A stretch of DNA of 64,000 nucleotides from Hydrogenophaga taeniospiralis (lineage in GTDB: Bacteria > Pseudomonadota > Gammaproteobacteria > Burkholderiales > Burkholderiaceae_C), in NCBI RefSeq assembly GCF_020510445.1, contig NZ_JAHBAG010000001.1, forward strand, positions 3,014,501 through 3,078,500, given 5' to 3'. Shown here piece by piece: positions 6,835 to 17,100 of the stretch. Position numbers and translations under genes: made by a program. Every line of letters begins with the position of its first letter. Position 1 is the stretch's first letter. The notes below the pieces were generated by a model that worked only from the letters and a program-made list of their open reading frames with translations, was not told the origin of the DNA and made no database searches.

Positions 6835-9057
6835 TCAGAAACTGCGCCGCCACGACACCGTGTAGGTCCGGCCACGGCCCGCGAAGTAGTCGCTGTCGGT
6901 ACCGGACGGCCGGGCCTGCGCGTAGTAGCCGATGTACTGGCGGTCGAACAGGTTTTGCACGCCCATGCTCCAGTCGCCCACGCTGGTTTTCCAGCTGAAC
7001 AGGGCATCGGCCACGGTATAGCCGTTGAAGTGCTCTTCGAGGTTGGCGGTGCCGACGGTGCGGCCGGCATTGACGTGACGCGAGGCGTAGTGGCTGGCCT
7101 GCAGGCGTGCGGACATGCCCGGTGCGAAGGCCCAGCGCGTGGCCAGCACGATCTTGTCCGGGCCCTGGTAGCGCGAGCTGAGCGCCACGTCCAGTGGTTG
7201 ACCCTCCGCAGTGGCGGTCATGCCGCGGATGCGCGCGTAGTTGGCCGTGACCGTCCAGTCGGGCGCCGGGCGCAGCTCCCCGCCGAACTCGAAGCCGCGC
7301 ACGCGCACCGGCACGCGCACCACCGAGCCGATGCCGGTGGTGGCGTTGATGCGAACCTGACCGCTCAGGTCGGAACTCGATTCGTAGATCGAGGTCGTGA
7401 AGCTGCCCAGCTTGTGCTGCCAGGTCAGGCCGACTTCCTTGTTTTCGGTGAGGATGGGCTCCAGCGCGGCCAGGTCTTCCACCGAGCGGTCGTCCACGTT
7501 GACCGCGCGCAGTACCAGGCCGACGTCGGGCAGGCCGAAGCCCTCGTTGTACGAGGCGAAGCTCGACCAACCGGGCGCGAAGCGCCAGACCAGGCCGAGG
7601 TTCTTGACCTGCTGGTCGAACGAGCGCTTGCCGCCCCGCACTTCGCGGCTGCCGTAGGCCGCCAGCGTGTTGTAGGTGTCGACCTCGAGTTCCGCGTGCT
7701 CGTGGCGCAGCCCGCCGCGCAGGGTGAAGTCGCCGAACTCGTACTCGAGCTGGGCAAAGGGCGCCAGGCTCTGGAACTGCAGTGGCGGCACCCAGTCGCG
7801 GTCGGTCAGCGCAAGGCGCTGTTTGGAGGTGTCGGCCAGCCAGTCCAGGCCCCCGGTGAACTCCAGGCCCGTCAGACCCAGGTCGGGTCTGACCCAGGAA
7901 GCGCGCAGGCCCTTCTTGTCGGCGACGATGTCGCTCTGGTCGACCAGTGTCCCGACGGGCGCGATGCTGGCGTCCTGAAAATTCGCGAAGTTGCCGGCGC
8001 CATACAGAGAACGGAAGTCCTGCTTGTACAGCTGCACGCTGGCCATGCCGCCGGCCAGGTCGGCGTGGGTCCATTCGAGGGCCGAGGTGCGCACGTCGTT
8101 GCGCGGCGGTTCGCCCAGCACGCTGCCGCCTTTCTGCGCCGAGGTGGTCAGGCCCGTTGCCCGATCGCCGTCCACACGTGTCCAGTCGCCGCCGCCGGCC
8201 ACGCTGAAGTGGTTGTACGAGGCCTGCAAGCGTTGGGACGGGGTGACGCGCCAGCCGAGCTTGACAAAAGCGTCGTGACCGCTGCTGTCTTGCAGATCGC
8301 CCTGGGTGGTCTCCAGACCCAGGCGCCGGCCGTCGCCGTCGACGCCCACCCCGCTTTGCAGGCCGCCGACATAGACCAGGGCATCGAAGGCATCTTTTTT
8401 GTGTTCGAGCAGGTAGCTGGTCTTGAGGGTGGCGTCGTCAGAGTGGCCCTGGGTGCTGAACTTGGCGTCGATCGTGTGCGTCGTACCTTCCTTGCGCGGG
8501 GTGCGGGAGATGTAGTTGATGATGCCGCCGGTGGCGCCCAGACCCTGCACCGCCGAGGGGCCGCTGACCACTTCGATGCGCTCGATCAGCAGAGGGTCGG
8601 CGAAATAGCCTTCGCGCGAGCCCGCGCGCAAGGGGTTGCTCTGCGGAATGCCGTCAAAGAGGATGAGCGCCGCCCGTCCGCGCATCGATTCGCCCGCGCT
8701 GCTGAGCTTCTGCGTGGATGGGGCGTAGCCCGGGATCTGTGCGGCGAGCACCGCGCTGAGGTCTTCCGCCACGCCGAGCTGTTCATCCAGCTCCTTGCGC
8801 GTGATCACGCTCACCGCGCCCGGAATCTTGTCAACGGCCTTGCTGCCGCGCGTGGCCGTGATCACCACGACCGGCATCTGGCCGACGCCAGCGTCGTCGG
8901 TGCCGGGGTTTGGTGTGGCGCTGGCCGGTGGTGTTTCCGACACCGTGTTGGTGGTGACCTGGGCCCAGCCCGGCACGCAGCACCAGGCCGCGGCGAGCGC
9001 CACGGCGCAGCGCCGGGCCTTGACGCCATTCTTCTTGTGGACGGTCTTGACGTTCAT
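6835..9057 (-). CDS. TonB-dependent outer-membrane receptor (siderophore/haem type)
   Basis: A 740-residue receptor. A signal peptide spans about residues 1-33 (ending PGWAQ), a TonB box lies near residues 62-68 (MPVVVITATR), followed by the plug domain (KIPGAVSVITRKELDEQL, IERIEVVSGPSAVQGLGATG) and a beta-barrel that ends in the outer-membrane signature SWRRSF with terminal Phe. It imports ferric siderophore or a similar iron complex; the ligand cannot be told from sequence. Its ATG overlaps the stop of the DUF3325 gene (ATGA at 9057-9054), making it the last of four translationally coupled genes. The plug and barrel wording fits receptors of the FecA/PupB-like or uncharacterised siderophore class, without the N-terminal signalling domain used with anti-sigma factors. 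Confidence 0.92.
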   Translation of the reverse strand: MNVKTVHKKNGVKARRCAVALAAAWCCVPGWAQVTTNTVSETPPASATPNPGTDDAGVGQMPVVVITATRGSKAVDKIPGAVSVITRKELDEQLGVAEDLSAVLAAQIPGYAPSTQKLSSAGESMRGRAALILFDGIPQSNPLRAGSREGYFADPLLIERIEVVSGPSAVQGLGATGGIINYISRTPRKEGTTHTIDAKFSTQGHSDDATLKTSYLLEHKKDAFDALVYVGGLQSGVGVDGDGRRLGLETTQGDLQDSSGHDAFVKLGWRVTPSQRLQASYNHFSVAGGGDWTRVDGDRATGLTTSAQKGGSVLGEPPRNDVRTSALEWTHADLAGGMASVQLYKQDFRSLYGAGNFANFQDASIAPVGTLVDQSDIVADKKGLRASWVRPDLGLTGLEFTGGLDWLADTSKQRLALTDRDWVPPLQFQSLAPFAQLEYEFGDFTLRGGLRHEHAELEVDTYNTLAAYGSREVRGGKRSFDQQVKNLGLVWRFAPGWSSFASYNEGFGLPDVGLVLRAVNVDDRSVEDLAALEPILTENKEVGLTWQHKLGSFTTSIYESSSDLSGQVRINATTGIGSVVRVPVRVRGFEFGGELRPAPDWTVTANYARIRGMTATAEGQPLDVALSSRYQGPDKIVLATRWAFAPGMSARLQASHYASRHVNAGRTVGTANLEEHFNGYTVADALFSWKTSVGDWSMGVQNLFDRQYIGYYAQARPSGTDSDYFAGRGRTYTVSWRRSF

Positions 9058-9410
9058 TCAAATATTCCTAAGGGTTGGAGTGAAAGAAAGAGAGCGGGAC
9101 AGGCCAGCAGCGTGCCGAGCAAGGCAGCCGCCGCCGCCAGCGAGGCGCAGGCGCGCGGCGCCCAGGCGAAGAGGGCGGGCACCAGCAGGCCCGCCACGCC
9201 CAGCGCGGTGACGCCGTGCAACAGGCCCAGGGCCCAGCCTTCGGTGAATACCGGGAAGAGCAGCGCTGCCGCCAGGCCGAGGGCCCCGCCGTGGCACCAG
9301 CGGCGTCGCACCTGGGCTGTGCCCTCGTGGCCAAACGCCTGTTCGTGGTGGCGCGCCATGGCCAGGGCGAGCGCACACCAGGCGGCAAACGACCACAGCA
9401 GGCTGCTCAC
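9054..9410 (-). CDS. DUF3325 family membrane protein
   Basis: A 118-residue, strongly hydrophobic protein with three to four predicted helices (SSLLWSFAAWCALALAMARH, LGLLHGVTALGVAGLLVPAL) that matches the DUF3325 type found beside PepSY proteins in siderophore receptor loci. I start at the GTG at 9410, which overlaps the stop of the upstream gene in GTGA; its own stop overlaps the receptor start. Function unknown; context suggests inner-membrane handling of iron or siderophore. Confidence 0.75.
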   Translation of the reverse strand: MSSLLWSFAAWCALALAMARHHEQAFGHEGTAQVRRRWCHGGALGLAAALLFPVFTEGWALGLLHGVTALGVAGLLVPALFAWAPRACASLAAAAALLGTLLACPALFLSLQPLGIFE

Positions 9411-11011
9411 GCGGCGGCTTTCGAAAAACCGTGTGCGTCGCGGTGGGCCCGCGCGCTTCGGAGCTGCCGCAGGGCAATGAGCGCGGCGCCCACCGCGACC
9501 AGCAGCAGACCCGTGTTCACGCCCAGCGCGGCCGGGTGGCTGCCTGGCCAAGGCTCCCATGCACGGCCGCTGTTGAGCAGCAGGTTGGCCGCGATGGTGG
9601 TCACCGCGGTCACGGCCAGGGCCATGCACTGCTGGGCCACGTGCCGCGTGCCATGGCGCATCAATACCGCGTGCAGCAGACTGGCGCTCCAAAGGCCGAA
9701 AAACCAGCGCATCGAGGCCTGCAGCGGTGAGGCGTCAAGGGTCCACCACGCATGTGGCAGGCAGTTGAGCAGCATCACACCAACACTCGCCAGCAGCGGA
9801 CCGCACACGGCGGCGAGCGTCAGCGCCTGCATCCAGCGCACGCCGGACTGGCCGGGTCGGGCGTGCCGCTGTGCGCGTTTTTGCACCCAGACGATGCTGC
9901 CCGTGGCGAGCATCGCGCAGCCGCTCAGACCCAGGGCGAAATACAGCCAGCGCAGTGTCCCATGATGGAACTGGATCAGATGCATGCCGACGATGAAGCG
10001 CTGCACGCGCGACACGGTGGGCAGCGCCTCGGCATGCAGCAGCGCGCCGCTGGCCGCGTCGAAGTACAGCGTGCCATGTTCCAGGCCGACACGCGCCCCG
10101 CTGGCGCGGCGCATCTCGACCATGGCCTTGGCGTCGTGGGGTTGGCGCACGATGACGAGTCCGACCTCGCCGGGCTGGCCGGACGCGGCCCAGTGCGCCC
10201 GTGCCTGCACGGCCATCTCGTCGAGCGAGGCCCTGTGCGACAGCGCTGCCTTGGCGGGCGCCCGGCTGTAGCGCGACAAAGCCTCCTTGGTGTAGGCGCC
10301 GCGCTCGGGGCCATAGACCCAGGCGATGGCGGGTTGCAGGTAGACGGCCGCGAAGATGATCAGGCCCGACAACGGGATCAGGAAGAGAAAGGGCAATGCG
10401 AACACCGCCGTCACGTTGTGCAGGTCCAGTGCGCTGCGCTGCAGGGTCTTGCGCGGTCGGAAGGTGAAGAAGTCCTTGAAGATGCGCCGGTGCGTTGCCA
10501 CGCCCGAGACGATGCCCACCAGCATGGCCATCGCCGCCAGCCCGACCAGCCATTCGCCCAGGTCCAGCCATGTCAGGTGCAGGCTGTGGTGAAACGGGTA
10601 GAAGAGTTGCGTGCCCAGGGGCGCGCCTTGCTCTGGCAAAAGCGTGGCACTGAACGGGTTGAGGTCGCGATAACCCCGCTCGATGTGCTCGCCCGACCAG
10701 CCCAGCCGCAGCGTGGGCACACGGTCGCCGGGCGGGTAGATCAACCACAGCGTTGCCTGCTCCGGCGCCAGCCGGCTCAAGTGAGGCAAGGCCTGGTCGA
10801 GCGACGGCACTTCGCCCACGGCCGGGGCGGGCAGGCGCGTATGGGGCTGCGCCCAACGGTCGATCTCGCGGTCGAACACCGACAGCGTGCCCGTCAGGAA
10901 GATGACGAACAGGAAGCCGCCGAAAAGGACCCCACACCAGGTGTGCAGAGCGCCCATGCGTTGGCGAAAGCCCGGCGCGCCCGGCTGCGCCTGCTGTGCG
11001 GCTTGTCTCAT
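9407..11011 (-). CDS. PepSY-associated transmembrane protein
   Basis: A 534-residue inner-membrane protein of the PepSY_TM family. It starts with an N-terminal anchor (TWCGVLFGGFLFVIFLTGTL followed by SVFDREIDRW, a family signature), then a periplasmic PepSY-like part, the segment FYPFHHSLHLTW, further helices, and a C-terminal multi-helix region. Relatives in siderophore operons are proposed ferric-siderophore reductases of the inner membrane; His residues in helices (FHHSLH, LHNVTAVFALPFLF, HLIQFHHGTLRW) could bind haem. The ATG at 11011 follows the DUF3649 stop by five bases. Role is inferred from family and context. Confidence 0.85.
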   Translation of the reverse strand: MRQAAQQAQPGAPGFRQRMGALHTWCGVLFGGFLFVIFLTGTLSVFDREIDRWAQPHTRLPAPAVGEVPSLDQALPHLSRLAPEQATLWLIYPPGDRVPTLRLGWSGEHIERGYRDLNPFSATLLPEQGAPLGTQLFYPFHHSLHLTWLDLGEWLVGLAAMAMLVGIVSGVATHRRIFKDFFTFRPRKTLQRSALDLHNVTAVFALPFLFLIPLSGLIIFAAVYLQPAIAWVYGPERGAYTKEALSRYSRAPAKAALSHRASLDEMAVQARAHWAASGQPGEVGLVIVRQPHDAKAMVEMRRASGARVGLEHGTLYFDAASGALLHAEALPTVSRVQRFIVGMHLIQFHHGTLRWLYFALGLSGCAMLATGSIVWVQKRAQRHARPGQSGVRWMQALTLAAVCGPLLASVGVMLLNCLPHAWWTLDASPLQASMRWFFGLWSASLLHAVLMRHGTRHVAQQCMALAVTAVTTIAANLLLNSGRAWEPWPGSHPAALGVNTGLLLVAVGAALIALRQLRSARAHRDAHGFSKAAA

Positions 11012-11016
11012 GCCGC

Positions 11017-11370
11017 TCAACGCCAGTGTTCGGCCAGCGCCGCCAGCACAGCGGTGCCGAAGCACAACTCGGCCCAGGCGCGACGGGCGCTGTGCGTGGC
11101 GAAGGCGCGCAGTGCTGCGAGCAGGTAGATCACGAAGGCGGGCAGGGTCGCGGTCATCGTTGCTTCTGCGCGGGTCCAGCCGGCGGCGTGTTGCAGCCCC
11201 AGGCCGAGCGCCGCCGTGAAGGCCAGTGTCAGCCCATAGCCACCGAAGCAGGCCGCCAGTGCGCGTGACATCGCCGACAACCGGCGCTGTTTCGCTGCGC
11301 GCAGGGGGACGGCTTGTCGTACCCCGGTTGTGGGCGAGGTGGTGTCGGGGGCGATGGACTGCGCGGGCAT
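11017..11370 (-). CDS. DUF3649 domain membrane protein
   Basis: A small protein (117 residues from the ATG at 11370) with three to four hydrophobic segments (LAACFGGYGLTLAFTAALGL, LPAFVIYLLAALRAFATHSA), matching DUF3649 proteins that precede PepSY and DUF3325 genes in iron-uptake loci. It heads the four-gene unit ending with the TonB-dependent receptor. The start is uncertain: an ATG at 11415 would add 15 residues; neither has a strong ribosome binding site. Function unknown, presumably linked to iron transport. Confidence 0.75.
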   Translation of the reverse strand: MPAQSIAPDTTSPTTGVRQAVPLRAAKQRRLSAMSRALAACFGGYGLTLAFTAALGLGLQHAAGWTRAEATMTATLPAFVIYLLAALRAFATHSARRAWAELCFGTAVLAALAEHWR

Positions 11371-11445
11371 GGTGGCGAAAGGGGAGTGGAGACCAGAAAC
11401 CACCGTGCAGCCCATGGGACGCAGTGGTTACGACATACATATGGT

Positions 11446-11464
11446 AACACGAATGATTCGCAAA
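11446..11464 (-). promoter_or_regulatory. Fur-like operator of the DUF3649-PepSY-DUF3325-receptor unit
   Basis: AACACGAATGATTCGCAAA contains the perfect palindrome CGAATGATTCG (11450-11460), the core of betaproteobacterial Fur boxes. On the minus strand a possible -35 TTGCGA and -10 TATGTA, spaced by 16 bases, bracket it, so the operator would sit in the promoter spacer about 75 bases before the DUF3649 start. Confidence 0.6.
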
Positions 11465-11491
11465 CACATTCCGAAATTTGTGGAAAATGAA

Positions 11492-11523
<32 letters not shown>

Positions 11524-11649
11524 GTGGATTGGGCATGCCTGCCATCCAACAGCCTGTGCGGCGGTGTTGCCGGGGGCGATCACCTTCCTGCCGCAGAACG
11601 GAATCCTTCGAATGCTGCGTAGCAGCAAAAGCTATGCAGCCAATAAACA

Positions 11650-11686
11650 CTATCAATGATGTTTGTTGATAGCGTATTGCTATAAT
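11650..11686 (+). promoter_or_regulatory. ahpC promoter with OxyR-like dyads
   Basis: A consensus -10 TATAAT lies at 11681-11686, about 65 bases before the ahpC start, with no recognisable -35, as expected for an activated promoter. Two overlapping dyads precede or overlap it: CTATCAA-N9-TTGATAG (11650-11672) and ATAG-N7-CTAT (11669-11683). The second has the spacing of an OxyR half-site pair, but the full four-element OxyR motif is not present, so the regulator is uncertain. Confidence 0.4.
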
Positions 11687-11751
11687 TCACCCATGGCAAC
11701 AGCCGTTGCGTCCTTTTCACCGTTTCCCTCAACCTCAATCTAGGAAAAACC

Positions 11752-12315
11752 ATGTCCCTGATCAACACGCAAGTTCAGCCTTTCAAAGCCCAGGCCTTCC
11801 ACAACGGCAAGTTCATTGAAGTCTCCGACGAAAGCCTCAAGGGCAAGTGGTCCGTGCTGATCTTCATGCCGGCCGCTTTCACCTTCAACTGCCCGACCGA
11901 AGTGGAAGACGCCGCCGACAACTACGCCGAATTCCAGAAGGCCGGTGCCGAGGTCTACATCGTCACGACCGACACCCACTTCTCGCACAAGGTCTGGCAC
12001 GAAACCAGCCCAGCCGTGGGCAAGGCCAAGTTCCCGCTGGTGGGCGACCCCACCCACGCCCTGACCAACGCCTTCGGCGTGCACATCCCCGAAGAAGGCC
12101 TGGCCCTGCGCGGCACCTTCGTGATCAACCCCGACGGCGTGATCAAGACGATGGAAGTGCATTCCAACGAAATCGCCCGCGACGTCAAGGAAACCCTGCG
12201 CAAGCTCAAGGCCGCCCAGTACACCGCCGCCAACCCCGGCCAGGTGTGCCCGGCCAAGTGGAACGAAGGCGCCAAGACGATCGCTCCTTCCTTGGAACTC
12301 GTCGGAAAAATCTAA
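11752..12315 (+). CDS. ahpC: alkyl hydroperoxide reductase subunit C (peroxiredoxin)
   Basis: AhpC, 187 residues, a typical 2-Cys peroxiredoxin that reduces hydrogen peroxide and organic hydroperoxides in the cytoplasm. The peroxidatic Cys47 is in FMPAAFTFNCPTE and the resolving Cys166 in PGQVCPAKW; the thioredoxin-like fold and C-terminal tail are complete and the length equals that of the Escherichia coli protein. The partner reductase ahpF follows after 219 bases with a dispersed repeat in between. The promoter shows OxyR-like dyads. Confidence 0.96.
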   Translation: MSLINTQVQPFKAQAFHNGKFIEVSDESLKGKWSVLIFMPAAFTFNCPTEVEDAADNYAEFQKAGAEVYIVTTDTHFSHKVWHETSPAVGKAKFPLVGDPTHALTNAFGVHIPEEGLALRGTFVINPDGVIKTMEVHSNEIARDVKETLRKLKAAQYTAANPGQVCPAKWNEGAKTIAPSLELVGKI

Positions 12316-12316
12316 G

Positions 12317-12404
12317 CCCCCCTGCGCCGCGCCTTGCGGCGCGTCTTCCCCCCATGGGGACAACGCGAGCGGCCTGGCAAAGCCAGTTCCGCCGCGTTCT
12401 GGGC
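12317..12404 (+). repeat. dispersed intergenic repeat, copy 2
   Basis: About 88 bp starting two bases after the ahpC stop. Hairpin GCGCCGCGCC-TTGC-GGCGCG, then CCCCCCATGGGG, then the conserved tail GGCCTGGCAAAGCCAGTTCC and CCGCGTTCTGGGC. It lies inside the ahpC-ahpF gap and could lower read-through into ahpF or stabilise the ahpC transcript end. Confidence 0.75.
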
Positions 12405-12534
12405 GAAGGCACTTCGCTCCACCATTGTTTCTGGCAGTACCGCTGCCTCATGGGCTTCCGTCACGAGCGGTGGCTCATGCACCAGCGGCATTGGTTCCGC
12501 ACGTCCCGCTTTTCCGCTTCTTCAGGAGTCCACC

Positions 12535-14115
12535 ATGCTTGACGCTACCCTAAAATCCCAGCTCCAGACCTACCTCGGCATGCTGCGCCAGCCGATCCGG
12601 CTGATTGCTTCACTGGATGACAGCGATACCGGCACCGAGATGCGCGGCCTGCTGGACGACATCGTTTCTTTGTCCGACAAGGTCACGCTGGACACCTCGG
12701 GCAACGATGCGCGCAAGCCGTCGTTCGTGGTGGCGCGTGACGGTGAAACTCAGGGCGTGCGCTTCGCTGGCCTGCCGCTGGGCCACGAGTTCACCTCGCT
12801 GGTGTTGGCCCTGCTCTGGACGGGTGGCCATCCGCCCAAGGTGGAGGCCGAGGTGATCGACTCGATCAAGGCCCTGGACGGTGACTTCAGCTTCGAGGTC
12901 TACATGTCCCTGACCTGCCACAACTGCCCGGACGTGGTGCAGGCCCTGTCGCTGATGGCGATCTTCAACCCCAAGGTCAAGACCGTGGTGATCGAAGGCG
13001 GCGCTTTCCAGCAAGAGGTGACCGAGCGCGAGATCATGGCCGTGCCCATGGTGTTCCTGAACGGCAAGGTCTTCGGTTCCGGCCGCATGTCGGTGGAGGA
13101 AATCGTGGCCAAGCTGGACACCAACGCCGGTGACCGCGACGCCGCCAGGCTCAACGCCAAGGACCCGTTCGACGTGTTGATCGTTGGCGGCGGCCCCGCC
13201 GGCGCGGCCGCTGCCGTGTACGCCGCCCGCAAGGGCATCCGCGTGGGCGTGGCGGCTGAGCGTTTCGGTGGCCAGGTGAACGACACCATGGCGATCGAGA
13301 ACTACATCTCGGTGCTGGAAACCGACGGCCCCAAGTTCGCCGCCGCGCTCGAAGCCCAGGTGCGCCACTACGAGGTGGACATCATGAACCTGCAGCGCGC
13401 CGACAAGATCATCCCCGCGGAAGAGCCGGGCGGTCTGGTGCAGGTGCGGATGGCCAACGGCGGCGTGCTCCAGGCGCGCAGCGTGATCCTCTCCACCGGC
13501 GCGCGCTGGCGCAACGTCAACGTGCCCGGCGAACAGGAGTACAAGAACAAGGGCGTGGCCTACTGCCCGCATTGCGACGGCCCGCTGTTCAAGGGCAAGC
13601 GCACGGCGGTCATCGGCGGCGGCAACTCGGGTGTGGAAGCGGCCATCGACCTCGCCGGCATCGTGCAGCACGTGACCCTGGTCGAGTTCGCCGACCAGCT
13701 CAAGGCCGACGCTGTGCTGGTGAGCAAGCTGAAAAGCCTGCCCAACGTCACCATCCACGTGAACGCGCAGACCACCGAAATCATGGGTGCCGATGGCAAG
13801 GTCAACGGCCTGAAATACAAGGATCGTGCGACGAATCAAGAGCACCTGGTGCCGCTGGAAGGCGTGTTCGTGCAGATCGGCCTGGTGCCCAACACCGAAT
13901 TCCTCAAAGGCACGGTCGAACTCAGCCGTTTCGGCGAGATCGTGGTGGACGCCAAGGGCCACACCAATGTGCCGGGCGTGTTCGCCGCCGGTGACTGCAC
14001 CACGGTGCCGTACAAGCAGATCGTGATCGCCGCAGGCGAGGGCGCCAAGGCCGCGCTCAGCGCGTTTGACCACCTGATCCGCCAGCCGGTGGTGGCCGAG
14101 GCCGTGGCGGCCTGA
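12535..14115 (+). CDS. ahpF: alkyl hydroperoxide reductase subunit F
   Basis: AhpF, 526 residues, the flavoprotein that passes electrons from NADH to AhpC. The N-terminal tandem thioredoxin-fold domain holds the disulfide centre CHNC (Cys128, Cys131); the C-terminal thioredoxin-reductase-like part has an FAD-binding [10 protein letters not shown] near residue 216, the redox centre CPHC (Cys344, Cys347), a second nucleotide-binding [14 protein letters not shown], and the closing GVFAAGDCT. The ATG at 12535 has CAGGAG upstream with spacing of six. Complete and ordinary. Confidence 0.96.
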   Translation: MLDATLKSQLQTYLGMLRQPIRLIASLDDSDTGTEMRGLLDDIVSLSDKVTLDTSGNDARKPSFVVARDGETQGVRFAGLPLGHEFTSLVLALLWTGGHPPKVEAEVIDSIKALDGDFSFEVYMSLTCHNCPDVVQALSLMAIFNPKVKTVVIEGGAFQQEVTEREIMAVPMVFLNGKVFGSGRMSVEEIVAKLDTNAGDRDAARLNAKDPFDVLIVGGGPAGAAAAVYAARKGIRVGVAAERFGGQVNDTMAIENYISVLETDGPKFAAALEAQVRHYEVDIMNLQRADKIIPAEEPGGLVQVRMANGGVLQARSVILSTGARWRNVNVPGEQEYKNKGVAYCPHCDGPLFKGKRTAVIGGGNSGVEAAIDLAGIVQHVTLVEFADQLKADAVLVSKLKSLPNVTIHVNAQTTEIMGADGKVNGLKYKDRATNQEHLVPLEGVFVQIGLVPNTEFLKGTVELSRFGEIVVDAKGHTNVPGVFAAGDCTTVPYKQIVIAAGEGAKAALSAFDHLIRQPVVAEAVAA

Positions 14116-14136
14116 TCCGCCAGGCCGGGGCAGCGC

Positions 14137-14164
14137 AAAGGGCTTCGGGTATCCGAAGCCCTTT
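14137..14164 (+). terminator. terminator after ahpF
   Basis: A perfect 12-bp stem AAAGGGCTTCGG / CCGAAGCCCTTT (14137-14148 and 14153-14164) with loop GTAT, 21 bases past the ahpF stop. It also lies 27 bases beyond the stop of the convergent CHAT gene and could serve both strands. Confidence 0.8.
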
Positions 14165-14191
14165 GTCGTTGAAGCCGGGAATCGGCGGCTC

Positions 14192-17100
14192 TCAGGCCCG
14201 GGCGTAGGCCTGCAACACGTCCAGCAGCTGGCGCACCGCCTGTGCCTCGGTGCCCTGTCGGCCCGCGAAGTGCCGCAGCACAAAGCCCGCCTGATCGACG
14301 ACGGAGGCCCACATCCAGGCCGTGCCGGCCCGGCTGTGCAGGTCTTCGTACACCGACAGGATGTCCGGCAGGCGGGTGGCCAGGTTGCGCGCGGCCAGCG
14401 CTTCGTACATCGCCAGCTCGGGCAGCCCGACCACGCTCCAGAAGTCGGGGTCGTCGCGCCGCTTGCGCTCCAGGCTTTGCCGCAGGGCGGCGGTGTCGGC
14501 CGGGGTGAAACCTGGCCAGCCGCCCGCGTCGGTGTGGGCGATCAGCTCGGCCGCCATGCGGTTGAGCGCGGGGTAGAACCATTCGGCGTGGCCGGTCCGG
14601 CGCGCCAGGGCCTCGGCGCGGCCATAGTGCAGCGCCATCCGTTCGATGGCCTGCGCGGCCGGGGCCGGGCGCCCGGCCGCCGTCTCCAGCAGGTGCAGCC
14701 GCTTGTGCGCGGAGCCCAGCAGGCTTTCGCGTTCGATGGTGGGGCCGATGGCCACCAGCGCGTCGAGCTGCTCAAGCGCGGCCTGGATGTCGCGCCGCCC
14801 CTGGGCCATCAGCCGCTGTTGCGTGCGTGCCGACCGCCGCTGGCGGTGGGCCTGCTCCACCCGCTCCCAGGCCAGGCGCGCGCTCAGGTTGGCGAGCTGC
14901 TCGCCGGCCTTGACGGAGGCGCTGGCGTCGTTGGCGGCGAGCGCGCGGCGGTACCAGTGGATGGCGCGCTCGATGTCGTGCGCCGCCGCGCAGGCCACGC
15001 CAAAGGCCTCGGCCACCGCGCCCATGCCGCCCCATTCGACTTCAAAACGCGCTTCCAGGTAGCGGATCTTTTCGCGCTGGGACTCGGGCGCGGCGCCCTG
15101 GGTGCTGCTTTCCACGGCCAGCGTCTCCAGCGCCAGGGCCAGCGCCACTGGGGACGCGATGGCGGCGTAGGCCTGCCCCACCGGCGCTCGTGTCCGGTGG
15201 GTGTCGCGGTGGTCGGGTCGCCAGACCCACTCCGGGTCGCCGTAGCACTGGTAGGCGGCCCAGGTGTTGCCCTGGGGGCTGGCTTCGAAAGCCGCCACGC
15301 GCCCGGTGTGCACCGCGTCCATGAAGCGCTCGCCGCGCAGCAGCGCCTGGTAGAAGGCGATGGCGAAGCGGTTGGCGGCGTCGTCCTCCACCGCCCAGCC
15401 CGCCGCGACCACGCAGCGCACGCCGATGCGGATCAGCTGCTTGGCCACTCCTGCGGCGAAGGCGGCGCGGTCGTAGCCCTGCAGCAGGTGGTGTGGGTCG
15501 GCCGCGAGGTGGCAGCAGTTGAGGAACACCAGCTCGGGCACCACGCGCATCGCCTCCACCTCGCGCGGCCCCAGGAAGGTGCCGTCGCTCAGGACCACGC
15601 CGCGCAGCACCGGGGCCAGCCCCTCGCGCAGCAGCTCGGGCTCGCCGTGCCCGGCGATGTGCACGATGCGGTAGGGCCTTGCCAGCAGGGCGTTGGTGAC
15701 GGTGGCCGCGTCGGCGCCCTGTTGGTTGTCGGGGGCGATGAGCGCGTGCACGCGGTCCGCGTCCAGGCCCGCCGGGCCCCCCAGCGCCTCCACCACCGCC
15801 CGTGCCTCGGCGCGGGCCGCGGGCAGCGGCGGGTAGAACGCGGGGTCGCACAGCGGCTCGCCGATCACCAGCACGGCGTCTTCGAGGCGCGCGTCGCTCA
15901 CCTGGCCGCGAAAGCGCACGGTGCGCAGCTTGCGCAGCAGCTTGTTGCGGATGGTCCAGGGCCGGGTGGGGCCGCCGCGCCCGTCGTTCGGCGCGTCCAG
16001 CAGCTCCCAGGGGATGCCGGCCGTGCCGTCGTTGAGCTCGAGCAGCAGCTCGCTGCTGCCGCGCAGGCTGGCCTCCATTTCCACCGGCACCAGCAGTTGG
16101 AACAGCGTGCGGCCGATCTGCGGATCGCGGTTGGCCTCGTTCGAGGCCCGCCGCACCAGTTCGCTCACCAGCCGCGCCTGCGTGGCCTGCACGCGCGCTT
16201 CGGAGCGGGCACGCTGGGTGTCCAGGGTGTAGGTGATGATGGGTTCGCCCGCTTCGTTCTTCTCCGAGATGGCGCTGATGAAATCGTGGCCGGTGCCGCG
16301 GTAGCCGCTCTCCAGCGGGCGGCGCAGTGCGCCGAGGCCCGAGAGCACGGTGGGCGTGAGCGCGTAATGCTCGGGCGCCGACAGGGCCAGCAGGTGCAGG
16401 GCGTGCCAGGCTTCGGTGGCGCGGTCCAGGTACAGCTCGATCAGGCGCAGGTGGCCGACCTGCGGCCAACCATGGATGGCGAGTTTTTCGTTCGCCTCGC
16501 GCACGCCCTGCGCCACCGCCTGGGCCGCGGCCGCCGCCGTCACGCCCACGCCACCGCTGCCGATCAGCGTGGCGCACAGCTCGAACTGCGCGGCGGCGCT
16601 GCCGGGCGTTTCGGCCACGCGCTGGGCCCAGGCCAGGGTGGCCTGGCGCACCGTGTGGATCATGTCGGCGCCGCGCAGCTTGCCTTCTTCGCCCAGCCCG
16701 GCCACCACCACGTGGGGCGGGCGCGGCAGCGCCAGCGGGCTGTCGGGGTCCTGCCGGTGGTTGGTGAAGAACTGGTGCGAGCCCGGCGCCTCGGGGTACA
16801 GGCCCACCGCCAGCGAGGCCGACATGGCGCCGCCGATGAACTGGTCGACCACGCCCTCGGTGCCGGTCAGGGTGGACGCACCGTAGTGCCCGACCATCAC
16901 CGTGGCGCTGATGAATTTGAGGTTGCCGTTGTGCACGCTGACGCGCAACGCGGCGCGCTGGGTGCGCACCGGGCGCGGCGCCTCATCGTCCAGGCGGAAC
17001 ACGTCGCTGGGGTCGGTGGGGGGCTGCAGCGGGCCGCTGCGCTGGCGCGACGGCCGGCTGCGCACCAGGGCCGCCGCCACCGCGCCGCCGCTGCGGGCGG

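Noticed and set aside
6676..9480. Plus-strand open frame of 934 codons opposite the TonB-dependent receptor
   Set aside because: Antisense shadow with biased composition and no ribosome binding site.
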